Shown here: positions 1 through 6,389 of the stretch, piece by piece
Layout of the letters: every line of letters begins with the position of its first letter
Position numbering within the stretch: the first letter of the stretch is position 1
Assembly (NCBI GenBank): GCA_947175845.1
Contig: CAMWOK010000174.1
Span: forward strand, 1-6,545
From: an uncultured Lachnospiraceae bacterium
GTDB lineage: Bacteria > Bacillota > Clostridia > Lachnospirales > Lachnospiraceae
Direction of reading: 5' to 3'
DNA length: 6,545 nt
The notes under the pieces: generated by a model
Seen by the model: only the letters and a program-made list of their open reading frames with translations
What the model was told of the DNA's origin: nothing
Databases searched by the model: none
Program-made: the position numbers and the translations under genes

Positions 1-2182
1 GCGCGATGCACTCTTCATCCGACAGCTCTCTTCCCGCGATCGCGCCGATCACAAAATTGCAGCCGGTCCCGTCCTTTTTGTAATTGGCGCACCCGTATCC
101 GAACGGCGTCGTGATAATGTCCCCGCCGCACGCCGGGCACTGGACGGCAATCTTCCTGCGCGCGCCTGGTCCTTTTGCACCTTTTCCAGTAAACGGGCTG
201 ATCTTTGCGGCAAGCTGGTCTGTGAGGTCCCTGTCGCGTATCTGTATGGTCTCCCGACGGATGAAATCCTCGAGCTTTGCACGGTAATCGTTCACATCGA
301 CAGTCCCGTTCGTGATGCCGTCGAGCCCTTTTTCCCATGAGGCGGTCATCTTGGGATTTAACAGCGCCGGGACTGTCATCGCGACGACTTCATACACCAT
401 CTCACCAAAATTCTGCGGCGTGATGACCTGCGTTTTCTGATTCAGGTTCAGATAACCGATGCGGATGAGCTTCTTGATGATCTCCGCGCGCGTCGCGCTC
501 GTGCCGATCCCGGAACCCTTTATCTGGGCGCGCAGTTCCTCATCCTCTATGAGCTGTCCTGCGTTCTCCATGGCAAGGATCATGGAGCCGGATGTGTAGC
601 GCTTGGGCGGCGTGGTCCTGCTCTCCCGCACTTCAAAGCCATTGACTGCAAGGACATCGCCCTGCTTGAGCGTGGCCGCCAGCGCGAGCAGCTTTTTAGA
701 GTTGTCCGTCTTTGTCTGTGCGGAGCCGTTCACCTTAGGTTGTGCATCGGACACATTCTCGTCCTCGTCGGCGTCCTCGAGTGTCCTGCCAAGGACCTCG
801 AGATAGCCGAGTACCTTGAGCACCTTCGCGGAAGCGAACAGGGATTCTTTTTCGATCCCAATGACAAGCTTTAATGTCTGGTACTCCGCGGGCGGATAAA
901 AGATGCTCAGAAAACGGCGCACGATCAGATCAAATACCTTACTCTGCAGCGGAGTCAGTTTTGCAAGCTCCGTCAGCTGTCCGGTCGGAATGATGGCGTA
1001 GTGGTCTGTGACTTTGCTGTCGTCCGTATACTGCGTCTTTGTAATGTTCGCATAGAGCTTTTTTGTCAAAATATGGCTGGTAAACTGCTGCGTCGGCGTG
1101 TAGCCCTTTAACGGAGCCAGCGTTTTGTCGATCTCTTTTGCGACAGCGGTGGTCAGCACCCGCGCGTCGGTCCTAGGGTATGTGGTGAGTTTCTTCTCAT
1201 ACAAGTCCTGCGCGACCTGCAGGGTCTGGTCCGGGCTGATCTTAAACCGTTTGGCGCACTCTGCCTGCAGCTCTGCCAGATTGAATAACAGCGGCGCTTT
1301 CTTCTTGGAGATGCCTTTTTCCAGCGTTTTTACCACGGCTTCTTTTCCCGCAAAAGAAGTGATCAGCGCCTCGGCATCTTCTTTTTCCTTAAATCCGTTT
1401 TCCTTGTAGAGCTTTGTGGATTCAAAGTATAGGGAGCCCTCCACGGCCTTCCACTCCGCCTCGAGGTTGGCGTCGGTGAAATCCCCGACCACCCTGTAAA
1501 AGGCGGTTTCCTGAAAATTGCGTATCTCGCGCTCCCGGTTTACGACCATGCCGAGCACGCAGGTCATGACCCTGCCGATCGCGATCGCCGTGTAGCCTTT
1601 TGTCGCTGCGGCGTCATTCAGGAGTCTTCCGTATTTGACGGACATCACGCGCGAGAAATTGATGCCCATGGCATAGTCCTCGATGGAGCGCATAATGCCC
1701 GATTTTCCCAGATTCTCATAGGCGGACATCGGCTTTGCCTGCGCCATGCCGCGCCGGATCTCCGTCTCGGTCTGTGAGTCAATCCACACGCGCAGCTCCT
1801 GCATTCCCTTGCGCACACCGCCGTAGTTGCGGATATTTTCCTCGATGGTCTGTCCTTCTTTTCCCGAGTCACCCGCCCAGTACACAGTGTCGATATCCTC
1901 GCGCTGCAGCAGCGCGTGTACGATATCGTACTGCTGTTTGACGTTCATGATGACGCCGTACTTGTATTTTTCCGGCAGAAACGGCAGATCCTGCAGCATC
2001 CATTTCTTGTAGCGGATGTCATACTCCTCCGGGTAGACCATCTCCACCAGATGTCCGACGCACCATGTTATCACATAGGCGGCATTCTCTATGTAGCCAT
2101 TGTGTTTTCCTGACACTTGAAAAACCTTGGCGTAATCCTGTGCGACCGACGGTTTCTCGGTTATAATCAGCTTCTTTCCCAA
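1..2182 (-). CDS. topB: DNA topoisomerase III (type IA), C-terminus cut by window edge
   Basis: Type IA topoisomerase that cuts one DNA strand through a 5'-phosphotyrosine and passes another strand, resolving catenanes and replication or recombination intermediates in the cytoplasm. The frame is open from TTG 2182 to the left edge (727 residues seen, no stop). An N-terminal Toprim domain starts MGKKLIITEKPSVA, with the conserved Glu9 and an acidic motif AGDSGKEGQ at 103-111 (Asp105, Glu109). The catalytic tyrosine is Tyr335 in TYPRTDAR. Further family motifs are TDHYAIIPT (392-400) and GSGIGTSATRAEII (556-569). A C-terminal zinc-ribbon follows with Cys682, Cys685, Cys698 and Cys708. TTG is chosen because no ATG lies between it and an in-frame upstream stop, and GGAG sits 8 nt before it. 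The Toprim second Asp is Gly here, as in other TopB I recall. It follows the reductase gene by 61 bp. Family call is very secure. Confidence 0.96.
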   Translation of the reverse strand, partial: MGKKLIITEKPSVAQDYAKVFQVSGKHNGYIENAAYVITWCVGHLVEMVYPEEYDIRYKKWMLQDLPFLPEKYKYGVIMNVKQQYDIVHALLQREDIDTVYWAGDSGKEGQTIEENIRNYGGVRKGMQELRVWIDSQTETEIRRGMAQAKPMSAYENLGKSGIMRSIEDYAMGINFSRVMSVKYGRLLNDAAATKGYTAIAIGRVMTCVLGMVVNREREIRNFQETAFYRVVGDFTDANLEAEWKAVEGSLYFESTKLYKENGFKEKEDAEALITSFAGKEAVVKTLEKGISKKKAPLLFNLAELQAECAKRFKISPDQTLQVAQDLYEKKLTTYPRTDARVLTTAVAKEIDKTLAPLKGYTPTQQFTSHILTKKLYANITKTQYTDDSKVTDHYAIIPTGQLTELAKLTPLQSKVFDLIVRRFLSIFYPPAEYQTLKLVIGIEKESLFASAKVLKVLGYLEVLGRTLEDADEDENVSDAQPKVNGSAQTKTDNSKKLLALAATLKQGDVLAVNGFEVRESRTTPPKRYTSGSMILAMENAGQLIEDEELRAQIKGSGIGTSATRAEIIKKLIRIGYLNLNQKTQVITPQNFGEMVYEVVAMTVPALLNPKMTASWEKGLDGITNGTVDVNDYRAKLEDFIRRETIQIRDRDLTDQLAAKISPFTGKGAKGPGARRKIAVQCPACGGDIITTPFGYGCANYKKDGTGCNFVIGAIAGRELSDEECIA

Positions 2183-2243
2183 GTCCTTATCTCCATCCTG
2201 TTCTGTTTGTTATGATGATATCCGTGCACTGTCAGCGTATCGT

Positions 2244-3068
2244 TCAATGATCGTTCTTACTTGCGGGGGCAGTCTGCAGCGCCTCAAGAACCTGCGCGAC
2301 AGTCAGCTGCAATGAGTCCGGGATCTCTGCTCTTGCGGGCAGGACTGCCTGAAATACTTTTTCTGGGATCTCCTCCGGCGCAAACACAGGCATCTTTAGC
2401 CCCAGCAGCTCACAGACCATCTTTTGAAATGCAAAATAATCCACTGTGTCCACACTGCCCACATGGAAGATCCCGCTCAGATCATTTTCCAGGACATAGG
2501 CGGCGAACGCGCCGACCTGAGAGGCAAGCGTCACATTGACATAGTCATTGGGATAGGCGGGAAGGGGCTCTCCATTTGCGCTGTGTTGCCGCAGTGTCTG
2601 TATCCGCGGGCATTCCGGCGCCCAGACGGACGGGATGCGCAAAATAATGAGCTGTTCTGACAGTTTCTGTGTCAGCATTTCCTCGCAGTCCCGCTTGAAT
2701 TTCCCGTAATCGGATCCGGGGTTTGGCCGCGCCTCCTCCGTCCAGGGCCGGGACAGATCGCCGTCAAAGACATTTGCGGTGGAGATAAAAAGGAGCTTTT
2801 TAGATCTGCCGCGCAGCCAGTCAGCGAGTGTCTGGTGAAATTGATACTGTGCCTGAAAATCGCCCCGGATCGAAGAGATCACGATCTTGGGATCTTCCTT
2901 TTCCAATATTTCCAGCAAGTGGTCTGGCTCCTCCGCCCGCAGCTGATAGCCGCCATCTACTTCGTGGTGTCCCGCTGTGACGATCAGCTGATACGCCTGC
3001 GATAAGCTGTCTTTTATAGCGTTTCCGACAAATCCGGTTCCGCCCAGCAGTAAGACTTTTTGGTTCAT
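2244..3068 (-). CDS. NAD(P)-dependent reductase, RmlD-like (extended SDR superfamily)
   Basis: A 274-residue Rossmann-fold oxidoreductase of the extended short-chain dehydrogenase type, closest in style to dTDP-4-dehydrorhamnose reductase (RmlD) and other sugar-nucleotide reductases. The nucleotide-binding motif GGTGFVG is at 9-15. The active-site pattern is complete: Ser96/Thr97 in FISTANVFDG, and Tyr121 with Lys125 in SDYGKFK (YxxxK). The C-terminal half (NVTLASQVGAF, SGIFHVGSVDTVDYF) resembles the substrate-binding part of RmlD relatives. Start ATG 3068 has AGGGAGGAG just upstream. It lies 51 bp after the ankyrin gene and 61 bp before topB, with no clear terminator on either side, so co-transcription is likely. 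No rmlA, rmlB or rmlC and no glycosyltransferase is near, so the substrate cannot be deduced from context. A role in rhamnose synthesis should not be assumed. Confidence 0.85.
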   Translation of the reverse strand: MNQKVLLLGGTGFVGNAIKDSLSQAYQLIVTAGHHEVDGGYQLRAEEPDHLLEILEKEDPKIVISSIRGDFQAQYQFHQTLADWLRGRSKKLLFISTANVFDGDLSRPWTEEARPNPGSDYGKFKRDCEEMLTQKLSEQLIILRIPSVWAPECPRIQTLRQHSANGEPLPAYPNDYVNVTLASQVGAFAAYVLENDLSGIFHVGSVDTVDYFAFQKMVCELLGLKMPVFAPEEIPEKVFQAVLPARAEIPDSLQLTVAQVLEALQTAPASKNDH

Positions 3069-3119
3069 ATTCTCCTCCCTATATCATTACATACAGGCAC
3101 CTGCCCTTGTCCCTGTCGA

Positions 3120-4193
3120 TCACCGTGCATAGTCTGTTCTTTCCAATGCGATAGGATCCGGATTTCTGCGGACATACGCCACTGCAAACTCCATGATCCG
3201 TTCAGGTTCCTGATCGATCTGTTCGGGATGCTTAAGTGACAGTATCTTTGCGACGATCGCCTCTGCCTCCCGCTGCATGTCCGGCTCGAGCGGAGTACCC
3301 ATCTTAAAATATGCAGGCATCTTTTTCAGCATTGTTCGATAGTCGCTGTCCCAGTTCATGGCGCCATTGTCCATCAGCTCGCGCGCAAGCTTGCCGGAAC
3401 AGCGTATCACCTCGCCCTGCACAGTATCGGCGTGTCCTCTGGGCGGCACCAGCTTCTTCCATAACGCTTCGTGGCATTTCCACCAGTCGCCTTCACCCAC
3501 TGTGATAGGCATGGTCCCATCGTGCTTTTCAACCGGAGGCACGGGCGGCACATGGAACAGTTCATATAAACGCATCATCCCCCGCTCTGTTGACGCTGCA
3601 GACTCCGGCGGAAACTGGCTCTTAAAAAATTCGTAGTCTTTTCCGATCCGCAGCACGCTCTTTTGCATTTTTGTGCTGACAGGCATTCCTGCTGCCAGGA
3701 AGATCTCCGCGATCGCAGCAGCTTTTTCAATATGGCCGTTCATACAGCCGGAAAGCATTTCTTCCAGCGCATTATTGCCAAATATCTTGCTTTTTTTATA
3801 GATATCAGCACCATGTTCCATCAGTATTTTTATATTTTGCGCCTGGTAGAAGACTGCTGCCTGGAATAATGGCGTTTGTTTCGAATCATCTACTGCATCG
3901 ACCTCAGCCCCCAGTTCCAGATACAGCTCCACTGTCCCGTTCTCTTTTTCCGCCTGCGCATGGAGCGGCGTCCGGCCATAATGATCCCGGTAGCGGAGGC
4001 TTTCTCCGCGCGCAAGCAGCCATTCCACCAGCGGCCTGGAAAGTCCGGTGCAAAAAAGAACAGTATCTCTCGGATACAGGCTGTCATACGCACCCACTTC
4101 GCACTTCTGCAATGCGGCTTTTACCGCCTCGTCATCTCCGGAATCAATCAGCGCCTGAAGATCCTTTGGCAGTGTCTTTCTCAATCTTGGCAT
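3120..4193 (-). CDS. ankyrin-repeat protein with unassigned C-terminal domain
   Basis: A 357-residue predicted cytoplasmic protein with no signal peptide or membrane helix. The N-terminal half holds about four ankyrin-type units (roughly 40-175): RPLVEWLLARGESLRYRD, then GRTPLHAQAEKENGTVELYLELGAEVDAVD (78-102 region), then QTPLFQAAVFYQAQNIKILMEHGADI, then a degenerate unit around 138-175. Ankyrin repeats bind other proteins and have no catalytic role. From about 235 onward comes a different domain containing LWKKLVPPRG, TVQGEVIR (257-264), a conserved-looking NG and NWDSDY; I recall similar LVPxxGxAxTVxGExxR segments in uncharacterised bacterial proteins but cannot name the family. The start is ATG 4193 rather than one 39 bp upstream because AGAAGGAG sits 9 nt before 4193. 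It begins about 80 bp after asd, beyond a hairpin, and precedes the reductase gene by 51 bp. Function unknown; an interaction or immunity-like role is only a guess. Confidence 0.85.
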   Translation of the reverse strand: MPRLRKTLPKDLQALIDSGDDEAVKAALQKCEVGAYDSLYPRDTVLFCTGLSRPLVEWLLARGESLRYRDHYGRTPLHAQAEKENGTVELYLELGAEVDAVDDSKQTPLFQAAVFYQAQNIKILMEHGADIYKKSKIFGNNALEEMLSGCMNGHIEKAAAIAEIFLAAGMPVSTKMQKSVLRIGKDYEFFKSQFPPESAASTERGMMRLYELFHVPPVPPVEKHDGTMPITVGEGDWWKCHEALWKKLVPPRGHADTVQGEVIRCSGKLARELMDNGAMNWDSDYRTMLKKMPAYFKMGTPLEPDMQREAEAIVAKILSLKHPEQIDQEPERIMEFAVAYVRRNPDPIALERTDYAR

Positions 4194-4231
4194 TATATCG
4201 CACTCCTTCTCATTCTCCGGATGCCCGGGCA

Positions 4232-4272
4232 TAACAGAAAGAGCAGCAATACACTGCTCTTTCCGGCTGTTA
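4232..4272 (-). terminator. terminator-like hairpin after asd
   Basis: An inverted repeat begins 2 bp beyond the asd stop. The inner stem is AAAGAGCAG pairing with CTGCTCTTT (9 bp, perfect) around a 7-nt loop. An outer TAACAG/CTGTTA stem continues it after a one-sided 4-nt CCGG bulge, giving 15 pairs in all. On the minus strand the 3' arm is T-rich (CTCTTTCTGTTA), but no clean run of T follows, so it may be only a partial terminator or an mRNA-stabilising 3' end. It separates asd from the ankyrin gene. Position and stem strength support the call; the missing U-tract is the weakness. Confidence 0.55.
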
Positions 4273-4274
4273 CA

Positions 4275-5360
4275 TTATTTCTTCGTGATATAGCCCTGTG
4301 CCTTGAGAAGCTCTGCACACAGCACTGCGCCGCCTGCCGCGCCGCGCACCGTATTGTGCGAGAGTCCTATGAACTTCCAGTCATACACGCTGTCCTCGCG
4401 GATGCGGCCCACGGAGATGCCCATGCCATTCTCATAATCGACGTCAAGGCTCACCTGCGGTCTGTTGTCCTCCTCAAGATACTGGATAAACTGCTTCGGC
4501 GCGCTGGGAAGCGCAAGCTCCTGCGGAACGCCTTTGAAGTTCACCAGCTTTTCTATCAGCTGCTCTTTTGTCGGCTGCTTTCTGAATTTTACGAACACGG
4601 CAGCAGTATGACCGTTCAGCACGGGCACACGGACGCACTGGCATGTGATGACCGGAGATGTCGCCGGCTCGATCACACCGTCCTTGATCGCGCCCCAGAT
4701 CCTGAGTGGTTCCTTCTCGCTCTTCTCCTCCTCGCCGCCAATGAAAGGAATGATATTGCCCTCCATCTCCGGCCAGTCTTTGAAAGTCTTGCCCGCGCCG
4801 GAGATAGCCTGATAGGTTGTCGCGACCACCTCGTACGGCTCGAACTCCATCCATGCGGTCAGAACGGGCGCATAGCTCTGGATGGAGCAGTTTGGCTTTA
4901 CAGCCACAAAGCCTCTTGTCGTACCGAGGCGCTTTTTCTGGAAATCAATGACCTTCATGTGCTCTGGGTTGATCTCAGGCACGACCATAGGAACGTCGGG
5001 CGTCCATCTGTGCGCGGAATTGTTGCTCACTACCGGCGTTTCCGTCTTTGCGTAATCTTCCTCGATCTGCTTGATCTCCTCCTTGGTCATATCGACTGCG
5101 GAAAAGACAAAATCTACCTCGGATGCCACTTTTTCCACTTCATTGACATTCATGACGACAATATTTTTCACCGCCTCCGGCATGGGCGTCGTCATCTTCC
5201 AGCGGTCGCCGACTGCCTCGGCGTATGTCTTTCCGGCGGAGCGCGGGCTTGCGGCGATCGTCGTCACCTCAAACCACGGATGATCCTCCAGAAGCGCGAT
5301 AAATCGCTGCCCTACCATTCCTGTACCGCCAAGGATACCTACTTTTAATCTTTCACTCAT
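4275..5360 (-). CDS. asd: aspartate-semialdehyde dehydrogenase, archaeal/fungal type
   Basis: Converts L-4-aspartyl phosphate to L-aspartate-4-semialdehyde with NADPH, the branch-point step for lysine, diaminopimelate (peptidoglycan), threonine, methionine and isoleucine; cytosolic. Full length at 361 residues. The N-terminal Rossmann motif GGTGMVG is at 11-17. The catalytic cysteine is Cys158 in VKPNCSIQ and the catalytic histidine is His251 in LNGHTAAV. GGEEEKSEKEPLRIWG (208-223) and the C-terminal LSHNTVRGAAGGAVLCAELL are typical of the archaeal/fungal-type subfamily rather than the E. coli type. Start ATG 5360 is preceded by GGAGGAG with a 4-nt gap. No lysine-pathway gene (dapA, dapB, lysC) is adjacent. 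The gene is monocistronic by appearance: a 142-bp region with a possible promoter lies before it and a hairpin after it. Identification is very secure. Confidence 0.97.
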   Translation of the reverse strand: MSERLKVGILGGTGMVGQRFIALLEDHPWFEVTTIAASPRSAGKTYAEAVGDRWKMTTPMPEAVKNIVVMNVNEVEKVASEVDFVFSAVDMTKEEIKQIEEDYAKTETPVVSNNSAHRWTPDVPMVVPEINPEHMKVIDFQKKRLGTTRGFVAVKPNCSIQSYAPVLTAWMEFEPYEVVATTYQAISGAGKTFKDWPEMEGNIIPFIGGEEEKSEKEPLRIWGAIKDGVIEPATSPVITCQCVRVPVLNGHTAAVFVKFRKQPTKEQLIEKLVNFKGVPQELALPSAPKQFIQYLEEDNRPQVSLDVDYENGMGISVGRIREDSVYDWKFIGLSHNTVRGAAGGAVLCAELLKAQGYITKK

Positions 5361-5391
5361 TTTTCTCCTCCATTCTGCTGATCTTCATATC

Positions 5392-5422
5392 AGTATAAAA
5401 TATCTTCCTTTTCGGAAAAGGA
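5392..5422 (-). promoter_or_regulatory. possible asd promoter with overlapping inverted repeat
   Basis: On the minus strand TATACT (5397-5392) matches a -10 box at five of six positions and lies about 30 bp before the asd start codon. The hexamer 17 bp upstream, CTTTTC (5420-5415), is a poor -35 box. It falls inside a perfect inverted repeat, TCCTTTT and AAAAGGA separated by CGG (5406-5422), which could be an operator or could help a weak promoter through an activator. This is pattern reading only; no transcript start is known. Confidence 0.35.
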
Positions 5423-5436
5423 TTCCCATTTCTGAC

Positions 5437-5458
5437 CGGTCACAGCACACAGTGACCG
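5437..5458. repeat. inverted repeat CGGTCAC-N8-GTGACCG
   Basis: Two perfect 7-bp arms, CGGTCAC (5437-5443) and GTGACCG (5452-5458), are separated by 8 bp in the region between the small membrane protein gene and asd. The left arm overlaps the 10-bp palindrome TGACCGGTCA (5433-5442), so the hexamer TGACCG occurs three times on the two strands within 26 bp. No run of T follows on the minus strand, so a standard intrinsic terminator for the upstream gene is unlikely. A regulator binding site or a simple mRNA hairpin are the alternatives. Confidence 0.5.
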
Positions 5459-5502
5459 CCGCATGACCTGGACTTGCAGGAACTGCCAGAGCATGGACAC
5501 GC

Positions 5503-5898
5503 TCAGTCCTGTTTTTTATTCCTGTAATATCCGAAGCAGATTATGGCCCAGAGTCCGGGCACGACCGCATATCCGGCATTCACATGTCCATGCTGCAGGA
5601 TGACATATCCGCCGCCTACAAATGTCAAGGACAGGAATATGATCCCCAAGATCAATGCTGTTTTTTTCATTGCGCCTGCATCCTCAATCAGGACTGCTCT
5701 CATGATCAGACAGATCGTAAGGAGCGCAAGTGTAAATAGTCCCTGTATCAGGATGCCAGTATACCAGGGAGCGGATTGCGCGACATATTGCTCGGGATAT
5801 TTTCGAAAATGCCAGTATCGATATGCTCCTGAACCCAGGAACACACCTGTAAGAGAACCCATAATGATATTCAGCATCCGATGTATCTTCTTTTTCAC
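5503..5898 (-). CDS. small membrane protein, four predicted helices, unknown function
   Basis: A 131-residue protein I do not recognise by name. Four hydrophobic segments are visible at about 9-25, 46-69, 78-101 and 107-124. The first loop is polar and aromatic (YRYWHFRKYPEQY, 26-38), and the protein begins MKKK and ends RNKKQD, suggesting both termini face the cytoplasm. There is no catalytic motif and no cleavable signal sequence. The start is GTG 5898, chosen because GGAGGAG lies 5 nt upstream. That ribosome binding site sits in the 12-bp gap after the stop of the DUF6578-like gene, so the two are almost certainly one operon with coupled translation. A 142-bp intergenic region follows before asd. 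It could be an accessory or stress membrane protein; nothing in the sequence decides this. Confidence 0.8.
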   Translation of the reverse strand: MKKKIHRMLNIIMGSLTGVFLGSGAYRYWHFRKYPEQYVAQSAPWYTGILIQGLFTLALLTICLIMRAVLIEDAGAMKKTALILGIIFLSLTFVGGGYVILQHGHVNAGYAVVPGLWAIICFGYYRNKKQD

Positions 5899-5910
5899 AG
5901 TACTCCTCCA

Positions 5911-6309
5911 TCACCAATATATCATATCTTCTGCTTTCGCAGGTCTGATCGCATATCCGTTCAGCTCCACAATGTATCCGCTCGCGTTCATATTGTTATA
6001 TTTTTCAAAACCTTTCGCTGTTTTCGTCGGCACAGTCACACCGTCAACAGGGACCAGCAGGCGAGGCTCATCTCCCGACGGCGCATATGTTTCATATAAG
6101 ACCTTTATCGCTCCGACTTTTCCCTCCAAAACAGATATATTTTCAAGATCCGAACTGTGTGCTTCGTAGCAATACTCGATTTCTCCGATATAGTCAGGCC
6201 ATTTCTTTTCTGTTGTTGTATAGACAGGCCATTTTATCATATCGCCGACACAAAATGGCGTCCCGCAGCATTCCATCTGCCAGCTTTCATAAAACACCTT
6301 GCACTGCAT
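5911..6309 (-). CDS. DUF6578-like small protein of unknown function
   Basis: A 132-residue soluble protein. The N-terminus carries WQMECCGTPFCVGDMIKW (10-27), which I recall as the hallmark of the DUF6578 family (pattern WQMxCCGxPFxVGDxVxW); a second family-like stretch is IEYCYEAHSS (44-53), followed by a strand-rich segment GKVGAIKVLYE (63-73). The paired cysteines Cys14/Cys15 could bind metal or be redox-active, but this is inference. No signal peptide or membrane segment is seen. The frame is open to a TTG at 6393, but ATG 6309 is the likely start: GAGAGGGGAG lies about 9 nt before it and the family motif begins soon after. It is the first gene of a pair with the membrane protein 12 bp downstream. 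Family assignment is from memory and the function is not known. Confidence 0.8.
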   Translation of the reverse strand: MQCKVFYESWQMECCGTPFCVGDMIKWPVYTTTEKKWPDYIGEIEYCYEAHSSDLENISVLEGKVGAIKVLYETYAPSGDEPRLLVPVDGVTVPTKTAKGFEKYNNMNASGYIVELNGYAIRPAKAEDMIYW

Positions 6310-6389
6310 TCTGTTTGCTCCCCTCTCACGATCGGATCTCTTAGCCTGCTGCTCCTTCCGAAAAAAGAAGCGCCGATAAAACGTGCCTT

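Noticed and set aside
103..111. Toprim motif of TopB lacking the second aspartate (residues 103-111 of the protein, AGDSGKEGQ) as a sign of an inactive enzyme
   Set aside because: Glycine at this place is common in TopB-type enzymes as I recall, and Glu9, Asp105, Glu109 and Tyr335 are all present, so an active enzyme is expected. Coordinates here are residue numbers; the codons lie near 1876-1850.
2207..2235. Possible topB promoter: CTGACA (2235-2230) with TAACAA or CATAAC as -10 on the minus strand
   Set aside because: The -35 matches at five of six positions, but the -10 choices are poor or give a 15-bp spacer, and read-through from the reductase gene explains expression equally well.
4194..4232. 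Longer start of the ankyrin protein at 4232
   Set aside because: It begins inside the palindrome ATGCCCGGGCAT, and the strong AGAAGGAG site is placed correctly for ATG 4193.
3876..5348. Plus-strand open frame of 490 codons spanning the ankyrin and asd genes in antisense
   Set aside because: It crosses two well-identified genes and their intergenic hairpin, has no ribosome binding site before its first ATG, and its translation (rich in Arg, His, Leu, Cys) resembles no protein family. It is an antisense shadow.
5390..5494. Minus-strand 34-residue open frame starting ATG 5494 upstream of asd, a possible leader peptide
   Set aside because: The nearest AGGA is about 12 nt before the ATG, it runs through both inverted repeats and ends inside the putative -10 box, and it has no run of regulatory codons such as Lys or Thr.
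5462..5600. Plus-strand short frame with a CxxC motif (TCRNC) after the small membrane protein
   Set aside because: No ribosome binding site precedes it and most of it is antisense to the membrane protein gene.
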